A stretch of DNA of 64,000 nt, from NCBI RefSeq assembly GCF_005298075.1, contig NZ_SZZH01000006.1, forward strand, positions 423,050-487,049. The letters are read 5' to 3'. The notes beneath the pieces were generated by a model. That model was given only the letters and a program-made list of their open reading frames with translations. It did no database searches and was not told the DNA's origin. The translations under genes and the position numbers were made by a program. Source of the stretch: Nakamurella flava (GTDB taxonomy: Bacteria; Actinomycetota; Actinomycetes; Mycobacteriales; Nakamurellaceae). This document shows positions 19,437 through 27,524 of this stretch, piece by piece. Numbering within the stretch: position 1 is the stretch's first letter; each line of letters opens with the position of its first letter.

Positions 19437-20477
19437 ATGACCCTGACCGCCCCCACCAGGTCCGACGCCGAGGGATCCCGCCCCGAACCCCCGACCATCG
19501 AGGACATCGAGCCGTTCCGGTCCGAACTGACCGGCTACTGCTACCGGATGCTGGGCTCGGTCTTCGAGGCCGAGGACGCCGTCCAGGACACGATGGTGCG
19601 TGCCTGGAAGTCGGCCGACGGGTTCCAGGGGCGGTCGAGCCTGCGGTCCTGGCTGTACCGGATCGCCACGAACGTCTGCCTGGACGCCCTGAACGGCCGC
19701 AACCGGCGGGCCCGGCCGATGGATCTGCAGGGGCCGGGCCGCCCGGTCATCGAGTCCCTGGGCGCCCCGCTCACCGAGAGCACGTTCATCGAGCCCATCC
19801 CGGACCGGATGATCTTCGGCGCCGCGGCTCCCGACCCGGCCGAGGTCGCGGCCGTCCGGGACTCCGTCCGGCTGGCCTTCCTCGCCGCTCTGCAGCACCT
19901 GCCGCCCCGGCAGCGGGCGGTGCTGATCCTGCGCGACGTCCTGCGCTGGTCCGCGGCCGAGGTCGCCGAACTGCTCGACACCACCGTCGCGTCCGCCAAC
20001 AGTGCCCTGCAGCGCGCCCGGGCGACTCTGTCCACCCTGCCGGAACAGGACGACGGGCCGCCCGCGGGAGTGGGTGACCTGGAGGACGAGCACCGCGCGC
20101 TGCTGGAGCGGTACGTGGATGCTTTCGAGCGCTACGACATGGCACAGCTGGTCGCGCTGCTCCATGAGGACGCCACCCAGAACATGCCCCCGTTCAGCCT
20201 GTGGCTGCAGGGCCGCGACGATCTCATCGCCTGGTATGTCGGGCCCGGCGCCGAGTGCGAGGGTTCCGTTCTCCGCGCGGTGCAGGTCAACGGGCTGCCC
20301 GGTTTCGCCCAGTACCGTCGCGACCCGCAGGGCGGCTGGTTCGCCTGGGCCATCCAGGTTCTCGAGCTGCGGGACGGGCGGATCGCCCACATCACCTCGT
20401 TCCTCGACACCAAGCTGTTCGCCCTGTTCGGGCTGCCCGAACGGCTGTCGGCCGCGGATCTGGGGGAGACGCAATGA
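19437..20477 (+). CDS. ECF RNA polymerase sigma factor with C-terminal SnoaL-like domain
   Basis: Alternative sigma factor of the SigG/SigJ-like group, 346 residues. Region 2 spans ~28-95 (LTGYCYRMLGSVFEAEDAVQDTMVRAW, FQGRSSLRSWLYRIATNVC). Region 4 spans ~150-200 (LQHLPPRQRAVLILRDVLRWSAAEVAELL). A fused SnoaL/NTF2-like domain (~215-340) contains LLERYVDAFERYDMAQLVALLHEDA and the GRIAHITSF end. In such sigma factors the C-terminal domain, not a separate anti-sigma factor, usually modulates activity, and no anti-sigma gene is beside it. The stop overlaps the next start (ATGA), so the SIMPL protein is co-translated. Confidence 0.92.
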   Translation: MTLTAPTRSDAEGSRPEPPTIEDIEPFRSELTGYCYRMLGSVFEAEDAVQDTMVRAWKSADGFQGRSSLRSWLYRIATNVCLDALNGRNRRARPMDLQGPGRPVIESLGAPLTESTFIEPIPDRMIFGAAAPDPAEVAAVRDSVRLAFLAALQHLPPRQRAVLILRDVLRWSAAEVAELLDTTVASANSALQRARATLSTLPEQDDGPPAGVGDLEDEHRALLERYVDAFERYDMAQLVALLHEDATQNMPPFSLWLQGRDDLIAWYVGPGAECEGSVLRAVQVNGLPGFAQYRRDPQGGWFAWAIQVLELRDGRIAHITSFLDTKLFALFGLPERLSAADLGETQ

Positions 20478-21106
20478 GCGAACGGACAGGCATTACCGTC
20501 GTCGGATCGGGGACCGCGGCGGCGGCGGTCGACCAGGTGCAGATCAACCTGGCGGTCGAGGTCACCCGCGCCCAGCTGGGGGAGGCCTTCACGACGGTGG
20601 CGCAGACGGTGACCGCGCTCCTGACGATCCTGGCCGACGGTGGGGTGGAATCCCGGTCGGTCCGGACGACCAATCTCAGTCTGGGTCCGGCGTGGGACCA
20701 CAACCATGGACAGCCACGGCTGGCCGGTTATCAGGCCGGCCAGCGGCTGATCGTCCGGGTGGTGGGGGTGCACGGCCTGGATCGGCTCCTGGGCGACATC
20801 GCCACGCTCGGCGCCGAGGGCGTCCGCATCGACAACCTGTCGATGACGCCGGGCTCGCCCGGGCAGGCCTTGGCCCAGGCGCGGGATGCCGCATTCGCCG
20901 ACGCGAAGGCCCGGGCCGAGCAGTTGGCCGGACTGGCCGGTCGGCGGTTGGGCCCGGTGCAGTCGGTGCAGGAGGCTCCGGGGGGCGGCCACCCAGACTG
21001 GATACCCCAATCCACTGGTGCATTCTCGCGCCAGTCCATGCCAGTGGCCGCGGGGGAGACCGACGTCGCCGTCGAGTTGACGGTGCACTGGTCGTTCGTC
21101 GACTGA
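20474..21106 (+). CDS. SIMPL domain (DUF541) protein
   Basis: A 210-residue protein with the SIMPL/DUF541 pattern: GITVVGSGTAAAAVDQVQINLAVEV at the start, SVRTTNLSLGPAWDHNHG, a YQAGQRLIVRVVGV strand, then AFADAKARAEQLAGLAGRRLGPV. Family members are often periplasmic or cell-surface proteins of poorly defined function. No signal peptide is visible here, so this one is probably cytosolic. I chose the ATG overlapping the sigma-factor stop; the longer frame from 20201 only mirrors the sigma gene. Co-expression with the sigma factor is the best hint to its job. Confidence 0.85.
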   Translation: MSERTGITVVGSGTAAAAVDQVQINLAVEVTRAQLGEAFTTVAQTVTALLTILADGGVESRSVRTTNLSLGPAWDHNHGQPRLAGYQAGQRLIVRVVGVHGLDRLLGDIATLGAEGVRIDNLSMTPGSPGQALAQARDAAFADAKARAEQLAGLAGRRLGPVQSVQEAPGGGHPDWIPQSTGAFSRQSMPVAAGETDVAVELTVHWSFVD

Positions 21107-21121
21107 CCGGCCCACCACCGC

Positions 21122-22081
21122 CTAGTCGCCGGACAGGCTGGAAGGTAGCGTTCCCCGTTCGGTGGTCGCACCGGGCCCTGGCAGTTGGCGCCGTCCGACC
21201 TCCAGCAGCACGGACCGCAGACGCCGGACGAGGGGGTCGTGCTCCCGGGTGGTCCGCCAGGCCAGCACGACGGGGCGGCGTGGCGTGGGATCCACCACGG
21301 GGACCATCCGGACCTCGGGAGGCACGGGGCCGCGACCCAGCCGGGGGATCAGGGCGACGGCCGAGCCGGCCGCCACGTAGGCGAGCTGGGAGGCGAATTC
21401 GCTCGACCAGTAGCGCACCCGGGGTGCGCGCCCCGACCCGGCGGACATCTGCAGCAGCCACTGGTGGCACACCGACCCGGTATGCACCGACGCCCACGTC
21501 TCGTCGGCCAGTTCGTCGGCGGCGACCCGGTTGCGATCGGCGAAGCGGTGGTGGGCGGGGACGGCCAGATCGGCGACGTCCTCGCCGAGGAGCTCGGTCG
21601 CGATCTGCGGCGGAAGGTGCGCGGGGAGGCCGACCCAGCTGTGCAGCAGGGCGAGATCGACCTCGCCGCGCTCGAGGGCCGCCGTGGCCTCCGGGGGGTC
21701 GCGTTCGATGACGTGCAGGTCGACCTGCGGTGCGGTGGCGTGCAGTCGCGCCGACGCCTCGGCCACGAGGCCTCGCTCGGCCGTCGAGAACGTCGCGAGG
21801 GCGATCCGACCGTCGAGGCTGTCAGCGGTGGTGACCTCGGCACGCAGGGCTTCGAGACTGTCCAGCACTGTCCGGGCGCGGGCGGCGGTGACCCGGCCTG
21901 CGGGGGTGAGAACGATGCCGCGGCCGACCCGCTCGGTGAGTTCCACACCGAGGTCACGTTCCAACTTCTTGAGTTGTTGCGACACCGCGGACGGGGTGTA
22001 GCCCAGGGCGTCGGCCGTGGAGGCGACCGTCCCCGTGGCCTCCAGGACGACGAGCGCGCGGAGCAGGGACGCCTCGATCAT
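21122..22081 (-). CDS. LysR family transcriptional regulator
   Basis: One-component regulator of 319 residues. The N-terminal winged HTH (residues ~1-60) reads LRALVVLEATGTVASTADALGYTPSAVSQQLKKLERDLG, a linker helix follows, then a periplasmic-binding-like effector domain (~90-290). It is transcribed divergently from an EamA-type exporter across a short intergenic region with a symmetrical site (22106-22120), the standard arrangement for LysR control of the neighbour. It is convergent with the SIMPL gene, 15 bases away. The effector is unknown. Confidence 0.92.
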   Translation of the reverse strand: MIEASLLRALVVLEATGTVASTADALGYTPSAVSQQLKKLERDLGVELTERVGRGIVLTPAGRVTAARARTVLDSLEALRAEVTTADSLDGRIALATFSTAERGLVAEASARLHATAPQVDLHVIERDPPEATAALERGEVDLALLHSWVGLPAHLPPQIATELLGEDVADLAVPAHHRFADRNRVAADELADETWASVHTGSVCHQWLLQMSAGSGRAPRVRYWSSEFASQLAYVAAGSAVALIPRLGRGPVPPEVRMVPVVDPTPRRPVVLAWRTTREHDPLVRRLRSVLLEVGRRQLPGPGATTERGTLPSSLSGD

Positions 22082-22105
22082 GTAGCGAGGCTACTGAATC
22101 CACAG

Positions 22106-22120
22106 CAGCAAACGTTGCTG
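22106..22120. promoter_or_regulatory. LysR operator candidate between lysR and eamA
   Basis: Inverted repeat CAGCAA-ACG-TTGCTG (6-3-6) with further partial symmetry outside (AATCC/GGATT). It lies in the divergent intergenic region, 25 bases upstream of the LysR start and 10-34 bases before the transporter start candidates. The geometry fits joint control of both genes. Confidence 0.6.
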
Positions 22121-22153
22121 GATTTCCGTGTGACCGCGGGGTCTGATCGATGG

Positions 22154-23059
22154 GTGCGTACGAAGGACATCTGCCTGGCCCTGATGGTCGTGGTGATCTG
22201 GGGGGTCAATTTCGTCGTCATCCACGTCGGGCTCCCGGGGGTGCCGCCGCTGTTGTTCGCGGCCCTGCGGTTCGCGGTGATCTGTCTGGTGGTGCCATTC
22301 GTGCCGCGCCCCCAGGTCAAATGGCGTGACCTGGCCGCGGTCGGTCTGCTGATGTCGGCCGGTCAGTTCGGTTTCCTGTACTCGGCTCTGGCAGTCGGGC
22401 TGGCCTCGGGGCTGGCCTCGCTGCTGCTGCAGGCCCAAGCGCTGTTCACGGTGGCCGTTGCTGCGGTGGTCCTGCGGGAACGGCCCCGTCCGGTCCAGTT
22501 GATCGGTTTGGCCGTCGCCGTGGGTGGTCTCGTGGTCGTCGGCGCGGGCCAGTCGGGCGCGACTCCCGCCGTCGGGATCGCGCTCTGTCTGGCCGCCGCG
22601 GCGTGCTGGGGAGCGGGCAACGTCGCCGCCCGGCGGTGCTCCGGCGCGTCCGGGTTGGGGTTGACCGTCTGGGGCAGCATCTTCGTTCCGCTGCCCCTGC
22701 TGGCGCTGTCGGTGCTCATCGACGGACCCGCCGCGATCGGCCAGGCGCTGACGCATATCGGGTGGCCGGCGGTGCTCTCGACCGTCTACACCGTGGTCCT
22801 GGCCAGTCTGGTCGGCTACACGGTGTGGAACGGTCTGCTGGGGCGGTATCCGGCCGGGATCGTGGCCCCGTTCACGTTGCTGGTCCCGGTGGTCGGCCTG
22901 CTGGCCGGCTCGCTGCTGCTGGACGAGCAGATCCGACTGACCACGCTGGTCGGCGGGGCGCTGCTCCTGGTCGGGGTCGCGGTCGTCGTGGTGGGCCCGC
23001 GGCTGGTGGCCCGCCGGGCGGCGACCGGTCGAGTTCCTGGGGTGCTCGGGCGCACCTAA
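22154..23059 (+). CDS. EamA/DMT superfamily exporter
   Basis: Inner-membrane exporter of the 10-TMS drug/metabolite transporter type, 301 residues. It has two EamA repeats: residues ~1-135 (ICLALMVVVIWGVNFVVIHVGL, ending LIGLAVAVGGLVVVGAG) and ~145-285 (AAAACWGAGNVAARR ... LLLDEQIRLTTLVGGALLLVGVAVVV). Duplicated EamA halves usually export amino acids or related metabolites. I took the GTG of 'VRTKDIC'; GTG 22130 is also possible. Divergence from a LysR gene suggests effector-induced expression. Confidence 0.9.
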   Translation: MRTKDICLALMVVVIWGVNFVVIHVGLPGVPPLLFAALRFAVICLVVPFVPRPQVKWRDLAAVGLLMSAGQFGFLYSALAVGLASGLASLLLQAQALFTVAVAAVVLRERPRPVQLIGLAVAVGGLVVVGAGQSGATPAVGIALCLAAAACWGAGNVAARRCSGASGLGLTVWGSIFVPLPLLALSVLIDGPAAIGQALTHIGWPAVLSTVYTVVLASLVGYTVWNGLLGRYPAGIVAPFTLLVPVVGLLAGSLLLDEQIRLTTLVGGALLLVGVAVVVVGPRLVARRAATGRVPGVLGRT

Positions 23060-23068
23060 GGTGGTTCG

Positions 23069-23761
23069 GTGCCTCTCACCGCCAAGTACGCCACCACCTG
23101 CCCCGGTTGCGGCCGCTCCGTCGAACCGGGCGCGCCGATCGGCCGGATCGGTTCCCGCTGGGGGCACCAGGACTGCGCGGAGACCCCCGACGGGCTGCTT
23201 CCCCTGGCCGACGTCGACCCGGCGGTCGCCGCCGCGGCCGACCAGCCGTCCGCGGCGCCGGCCTCCCGAGCCCGCACGGCTGGGAGTGCCGGAGCCCGGG
23301 CCAAGCGACCGCGGCCGGCCGACATGGTCGCGCCCACCGACGCTCTCGAGGTGTGGACGGACGGTGCGTGTTCCGGCAACCCGGGCCCCGGCGGCTGGGC
23401 GTGGGCGACCAGGGACGGTCGGCAGGCCAGTGGGGGCGCGAAGCCCACGACCAACCAGCGCATGGAGATCCAAGCCGCATTGGAAGCCGTGACTGCATTG
23501 GACGGGCCGCTGGTCGTGGTCAGCGACTCGACCTACGTCGTCAACTGTTTCCGCGACGGCTGGTGGAAGGGCTGGCTCGCCCGCGACTGGCAGACCAGTG
23601 CCAAGAAGCCGGTCGCCAACCGCGACCTCTGGGAGCCGCTGATCACCGCCGTCAACGATCGCGGTGACGTCTCGTTCCGCTGGGTCAAGGGCCACTCCGG
23701 GGACGAGATGAACGACCTGGTGGACCGTCTCGCGGTGGCGGCGGCCAAGGACGTGGCCTGA
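23069..23761 (+). CDS. rnhA: Ribonuclease HI with N-terminal zinc-ribbon-like extension
   Basis: Endonuclease that removes the RNA strand of RNA-DNA hybrids. The RNase H1 domain occupies residues ~92-230 with the full catalytic DEDD set: Asp97 (VWTDGACSGNPGPGG), Glu132 (NQRMEIQAALEA), Asp152 (VVSDSTYV) and Asp218 (NDLVDRLA). Residues 1-45 form a separate module with Cys11-x-x-Cys14 and His33-x-x-Cys36, resembling a zinc ribbon, joined by an Ala/Pro-rich linker (~48-88). Classical RNase HI lacks this module. The GTG start follows 9 bases after the exporter gene. Confidence 0.93.
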   Translation: MPLTAKYATTCPGCGRSVEPGAPIGRIGSRWGHQDCAETPDGLLPLADVDPAVAAAADQPSAAPASRARTAGSAGARAKRPRPADMVAPTDALEVWTDGACSGNPGPGGWAWATRDGRQASGGAKPTTNQRMEIQAALEAVTALDGPLVVVSDSTYVVNCFRDGWWKGWLARDWQTSAKKPVANRDLWEPLITAVNDRGDVSFRWVKGHSGDEMNDLVDRLAVAAAKDVA

Positions 23762-23893
23762 CGGTCGACGCCGCCCGGGGTCGCTGGCGCTGATCATGTC
23801 GTCGCCCACGGTCCCCACCCGGCCTCGAATCGCATCGTTGGTCAGCGTCGGCGGGGATCGTCGGCGTCCGGGGCGGCCGAGATGTCGACCGGC

Positions 23894-24538
23894 TCAGGCC
23901 GACAGCACCAGCGAGACGGCCAGGGTGAACATGACGGCCGCGATGAAGCCGTCCAGGACCCGCCACGCCGCCGGGCGGGCGAAGACCGGTCGCAACAGGC
24001 GGGCGCCGTAGCCGAGCGCCGTGAACCACAGGATGCTCGCGAGACCCGCCCCCGCGGCGAACCACCAGCGCTGGTCGCCGTGGGTGCCGGAGATGGATCC
24101 GAGTAGCACCACGGTGTCGAGGTAGACGTGCGGGTTGAGCCAGGTGAGGGCCAGGACGGTGGCGAGGGTGACGCCCAGAGCCGTTGCTGCACCTGAAGGA
24201 TCGGTGATCAGCGCGCCACCCCGCAGGGCGCGGCGGGCGGCGAGCAGGCCGTAGGCGAAGAGGAACGCGGCCCCGGCGTAGCGGATGACGGTGAGCAGCC
24301 ACGGGACCGCCGACACGAGCGTCCCCGCCCCGGCGACCCCGGCCATGATCAGTACGAGGTCGGAGATCGCGCAGACGGCGACGACGGGTCCGACGTGTTC
24401 GCCGCGCAGCCCCTGGCGCAGGACGAAGGCGTTCTGAGCACCGATGGCGACGATGAGGGACAGGCCGAAGCCGAGGCCGGCGAGCGCGGCGGGCAGTGCT
24501 GGGGTCACGGCCGCGACGCTACGGATCACGAACGTCAC
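23894..24538 (-). CDS. LysE/ArgO family amino acid exporter
   Basis: Membrane exporter for basic amino acids (lysine/arginine), 214 residues with six hydrophobic segments. The family signature is near the start: [47 protein letters not shown] follows in the middle. It is transcribed divergently from an ArgP/LysG-like LysR regulator across a 56-base gap with a clear palindrome, matching the known LysE-LysG arrangement of corynebacteria. Exact substrate is inferred from family. Confidence 0.92.
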   Translation of the reverse strand: MTFVIRSVAAVTPALPAALAGLGFGLSLIVAIGAQNAFVLRQGLRGEHVGPVVAVCAISDLVLIMAGVAGAGTLVSAVPWLLTVIRYAGAAFLFAYGLLAARRALRGGALITDPSGAATALGVTLATVLALTWLNPHVYLDTVVLLGSISGTHGDQRWWFAAGAGLASILWFTALGYGARLLRPVFARPAAWRVLDGFIAAVMFTLAVSLVLSA

Positions 24539-24555
24539 CGGTCCAGCTCAGGATT

Positions 24556-24570
24556 CTTCAGGATCTGAAG
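24556..24570. promoter_or_regulatory. ArgP/LysG operator candidate
   Basis: Perfect palindrome CTTCAG-GAT-CTGAAG (6-3-6) inside the 56-base divergent intergenic region between the LysE-type exporter and its LysR regulator. It is 17 bases from the exporter start and 24 from the regulator start, so one bound dimer pair could affect both promoters. Confidence 0.65.
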
Positions 24571-24594
24571 CCGAGCTTCACCTAGCCTGAGGGG

Positions 24595-25491
24595 GTGGAT
24601 CTGGACCTGGCCCAGTTGCGAGCGCTCGGCGCCATCGCCGAGGCGGGCACGCTGGACGGCGCGGCGCGGGCCCTGCACCTCACGCCGTCCGCGATCAGCC
24701 AGCGTCTGAAGGCGTTGGAGGCCACGGCCGGTCGGGTGCTGCTGGTCCGCAGCAAACCGGTCCGCCTGACCCCGTCCGGGGAGGCGATGGTGCGGCTGGC
24801 CCGGCAGGTCGACCTGCTGGCGGGCGACACCGCCGCACTGCTCGGCGCCGACGACGCGCCCGGTCGGCCGCCGTCACTACCGCTGGCCGTCAACGCCGAC
24901 TCCTTGGCCACCTGGATCCTGCCCACACTCGGTCCCCTGGCCTCGGAGATCTGCTTCGATCTGCGGAGCGACGACGAATCCCACACCGCCGAGCTGCTTC
25001 GTGACGGCACGGTGATGGCCGCGGTCACCACGCAGGCCGACCCCGTTCCCGGCTGTTCGGTGATCCGTCTCGGTTCGCTGCGGTACCGGCCGGTGGCCGC
25101 GCCGACCTTCGTCGATCGCTGGTTCGCCGATGGCGTCACCCGCGCCGCACTGGCCGAGGCGCCCCTGCTGATCTTCGACCGCAAGGACACCCTGCAGCAC
25201 CGTTACCTGCAGCGGCGGGTACGGACGGGTGCCGGGCAGCCGCTCGACCCGCCCATCCACGCCGTCCCCGCGTCGTCGGAGTTCATGGCCGCCGTCGCCG
25301 CCGGCTTCGGGTGGGGTCTGCTGCCGCGCCAACAGAGCGCCGAGCTGCTCGCCCGCGGCGAACTCGTCGAATTCGACGCGGATCGTGGTATCGACGTCGT
25401 CCTCTTCTGGCAGCAGTGGAAGCTGCGGTCCCCGGCCCTGGACCGGGTCGCCGCCGCCGTCCGCGAAGGGGCGACGCGGTACCTGGACTGA
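24595..25491 (+). CDS. ArgP/LysG-like LysR regulator of the amino acid exporter
   Basis: LysR-type activator, 298 residues. The HTH is at residues ~4-60 (LAQLRALGAIAEAGTLDGAARALHLTPSAISQRLKALEATAG) and the effector domain at ~90-290. ArgP/IciA-like wording is recognisable: RVLLVRSKPVRLTPSGEAMVRLARQ and DRKDTLQHRYL. In the family, bound Lys/Arg (or His) triggers exporter transcription. The GTG start is 24 bases from the palindromic operator. It ends convergent with pdxY. Confidence 0.9.
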   Translation: MDLDLAQLRALGAIAEAGTLDGAARALHLTPSAISQRLKALEATAGRVLLVRSKPVRLTPSGEAMVRLARQVDLLAGDTAALLGADDAPGRPPSLPLAVNADSLATWILPTLGPLASEICFDLRSDDESHTAELLRDGTVMAAVTTQADPVPGCSVIRLGSLRYRPVAAPTFVDRWFADGVTRAALAEAPLLIFDRKDTLQHRYLQRRVRTGAGQPLDPPIHAVPASSEFMAAVAAGFGWGLLPRQQSAELLARGELVEFDADRGIDVVLFWQQWKLRSPALDRVAAAVREGATRYLD

Positions 25492-25569
25492 CCCCGGCCG
25501 GGGCCGAGAACGTGGTGCTTCAGCAGCTCAGACAGCTGCCCCGGCACCACTCGCCGCAACGCCGGACGG

Positions 25570-26466
25570 TCAGCGGATGCGGCGCACCGGGAAACGGGCC
25601 GACGGGTGGGCGATCTGGTCCTGGGCGGCGATGAGCTGGATCTCGCGGGTCCCGGCCTCCCGGGTGGCGTCGAGGATGTCGAAGACGGTGGACGCCACCC
25701 GGGCGAGGGCGGTCTCGACCCCGGCGGACAGGTGGGCGAGGAAGACGGCGGCGGTGACATCGCCGGCGCCATTGACCGAGAGGGGCAGCCGGGGAGTGGC
25801 CACCTCGAAGGCGCCGGTGTCGTCGACGGCGATGAGGCCGATCTCGTCGTCGGCCACTCCGGCGTGCTCCACGGAGGTCACCAGTACGGTCGACGGGCCG
25901 AGCGCCCGGACGGCGTCGACCGCGGCCAGGACTCCTTCGATGGTGCGCACCGACTCGTGCACCCGGATCTGCTCGTCGGTGGTCGGGGTGGCTGTCGGGT
26001 CGATCCCGGACGCGAGGAAGGACAGCTCGTAGGCGTTGGGGGTGACGACGTCGGCGGCCGGGACCACGGTGGTGCGGATCAGTTCGGGCAGACCGGGCAG
26101 CACGAACATGCCGCGGCCGACGTCGCCCATCACCGGGTCGCAGCAGTACCGGACCGTCGGGTTCAGTTCACGCAGGTGGGTCAGGGTCTGCAGGACGACC
26201 TCGGCGACCCCGGGGGACCCCAGGTATCCGGTCAGCAACGCATCGGCCGTGCCGAGCGCCCCGCGGTCCTCGATACCGGCGATCACCTCGGCGACCATGG
26301 CCGGCTCGAAGACCTGCCCGCGCCATGCGCCGTAGCCGGTGTGGTTGGAGAACTGGACGGTCGAGACGGGCCACACCTCGTGCCCCAGACGCTGCAACGG
26401 GAACACCGCCGCGCTGTTGCCCACGTGCCCGTAGGCGACCGACGACTGAATGGACAGGATCCGCAT
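25570..26466 (-). CDS. pdxY: Pyridoxal kinase
   Basis: PfkB/ribokinase-fold kinase that phosphorylates pyridoxal in the vitamin B6 salvage pathway; 298 residues. Family features are the N-terminal ILSIQSSVAYGHVGNSAAVFPLQRLG, YCCDPVMGDVGRGMFV, TPNAYELSFL, and the anion hole/catalytic Asp region LSVNGAGDVTAAVFLAH near residue 230. The frame is open further upstream, but I start at the ATG giving MRILSIQSS, the normal N terminus. It is divergent from the DeoC-like gene and convergent with the LysR gene. Confidence 0.94.
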   Translation of the reverse strand: MRILSIQSSVAYGHVGNSAAVFPLQRLGHEVWPVSTVQFSNHTGYGAWRGQVFEPAMVAEVIAGIEDRGALGTADALLTGYLGSPGVAEVVLQTLTHLRELNPTVRYCCDPVMGDVGRGMFVLPGLPELIRTTVVPAADVVTPNAYELSFLASGIDPTATPTTDEQIRVHESVRTIEGVLAAVDAVRALGPSTVLVTSVEHAGVADDEIGLIAVDDTGAFEVATPRLPLSVNGAGDVTAAVFLAHLSAGVETALARVASTVFDILDATREAGTREIQLIAAQDQIAHPSARFPVRRIR

Positions 26467-26595
26467 GACCGGGACCTTAGCCCGGACCGCCCCCGGGCTG
26501 GTCGCGTGCCAGACTGTCCGCCGGGCCGGACACTGGGGACGACCCGACCATGGGTGCGCCCGCACCGGCAGTCAGGACTCCGGGAGGACCACACC

Positions 26596-27318
26596 GTGTC
26601 CGAGGATGCCTCCGCTTCGGCCCGGCTGCTGCCCCGCGAGCAACTGGCCGGACGTATCCAGCACACGCTCATCGGCCAGGCCATCACCGAGAACCGGGTG
26701 CGTCAGCACGTCCGCGAGGTGGCCGAGTACGGCTTCGACGCCGCCTACGTCCCGCCGTGCTGGGTCGGGGCGGCCCGCGACGAGCTGCGGCGCAGCGGCG
26801 GCTCGGCCCGTATCGGGTCGATGATCGACTATCCGTACGGGGCGGCGCCGACCGCATCCCGGGTGGCCGAGGTGCGGGCCCTCATCGACGCCGGTGCGGA
26901 CGAACTGGACCTCACCGTCAACGTGTCCCTGCTGTTGTCCAGCCGTCGGCCCGAGTTCGCGGCCGACCTCGCCGCGGTCGTTCAGGCCGCGGCCCCGGTC
27001 GGCATCAAGATGCTGCTGGAACTCCCCCTGCTCGATCCGCGGCAACGGGAGATCGCGGTAGGGACCGCGGTCGAGTCGGGTGCGGCGTTCGTGGCGCCCG
27101 CTTCCAGTGGATCGGTCGGCTTCGCCGATCCGGCGACGATCGCCTACCTGCGGGCGGCCGTGCCGACGTCCGTGGGCGTCAAGGCATCCGGCGGGGTGAA
27201 GACGGTCGAGCAGGTCCGCGACCTGCTGGCCGCCGGTGCCGACCTGATCGGCACGTCGGCCGGGGTGGCCATCGTCTCCGGGCGACGCGTGACCAGCGGG
27301 ACGTTGTACTCGTACTGA
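26596..27318 (+). CDS. DeoC-like protein lacking the Schiff-base lysine
   Basis: TIM-barrel protein of the deoxyribose-phosphate aldolase family, 240 residues. Family elements are present: ELDLTVNVSLLL with Asp105 (equivalent to E. coli Asp102), IKMLLEL with Lys138, and GVKASGGVKT with Lys196 (equivalent to Lys201). However the stretch that should read FVKTSTG is FVAPASSG, so the Schiff-base-forming lysine is Ala or Pro (167-168). Ordinary aldolase activity is therefore doubtful. The start GTG has a GGGAGG SD 8 bases upstream. No deoxyribonucleoside genes are adjacent. Base quality permitting, this is a divergent paralogue rather than DeoC itself. Confidence 0.75.
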   Translation: MSEDASASARLLPREQLAGRIQHTLIGQAITENRVRQHVREVAEYGFDAAYVPPCWVGAARDELRRSGGSARIGSMIDYPYGAAPTASRVAEVRALIDAGADELDLTVNVSLLLSSRRPEFAADLAAVVQAAAPVGIKMLLELPLLDPRQREIAVGTAVESGAAFVAPASSGSVGFADPATIAYLRAAVPTSVGVKASGGVKTVEQVRDLLAAGADLIGTSAGVAIVSGRRVTSGTLYSY

Positions 27319-27469
27319 GCTGCGATGGACGGACCGTCGCTCTGCGGGGTCGGTGCAGCGCGGTGCGTCGTCGTGGTCCGGCGGCCTGGGGTGTCGATCA
27401 CAACGCTGCGCGCTGGTTCCAGTCGGTTGCATTCTCGTCCTCGCGGTCACACCGGGCGCGTTCCAGGAT

Positions 27470-27515
27470 CTCCGGAAACCGAAAGCCTGCCGCCGGGCGG
27501 CAGGCCGGCCCGGAG
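27470..27515 (+). promoter_or_regulatory. 5' UTR hairpin that would mask the Shine-Dalgarno sequence
   Basis: Nested pairing: CTCCGG (27470-27475) with CCGGAG (27510-27515), CCG (27479-27481) with CGG (27506-27508), and GCCTGCCGC with GCGGCAGGC (27485-27505) closing on a tiny loop. A-rich internal loops (AAA) separate the stems. The outer 3' strand contains the SD GGAGG of the acyl-CoA dehydrogenase gene, so the fold would hide it. It does not match any riboswitch class I know. Confidence 0.45.
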
Positions 27516-27524
27516 GAGAATGCC

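Noticed and set aside
20201..20473. Longer reading frame upstream of the SIMPL gene
   Set aside because: It overlaps the SnoaL domain of the sigma factor in another frame and has shadow composition; the ATGA overlap start is far more natural.
25606..26595. Long plus-strand frame preceding the DeoC-like gene
   Set aside because: It is the antisense shadow of pdxY (Gly/Asp/Val-rich low complexity). The DeoC-like protein begins at GTG 26596 with an SD.
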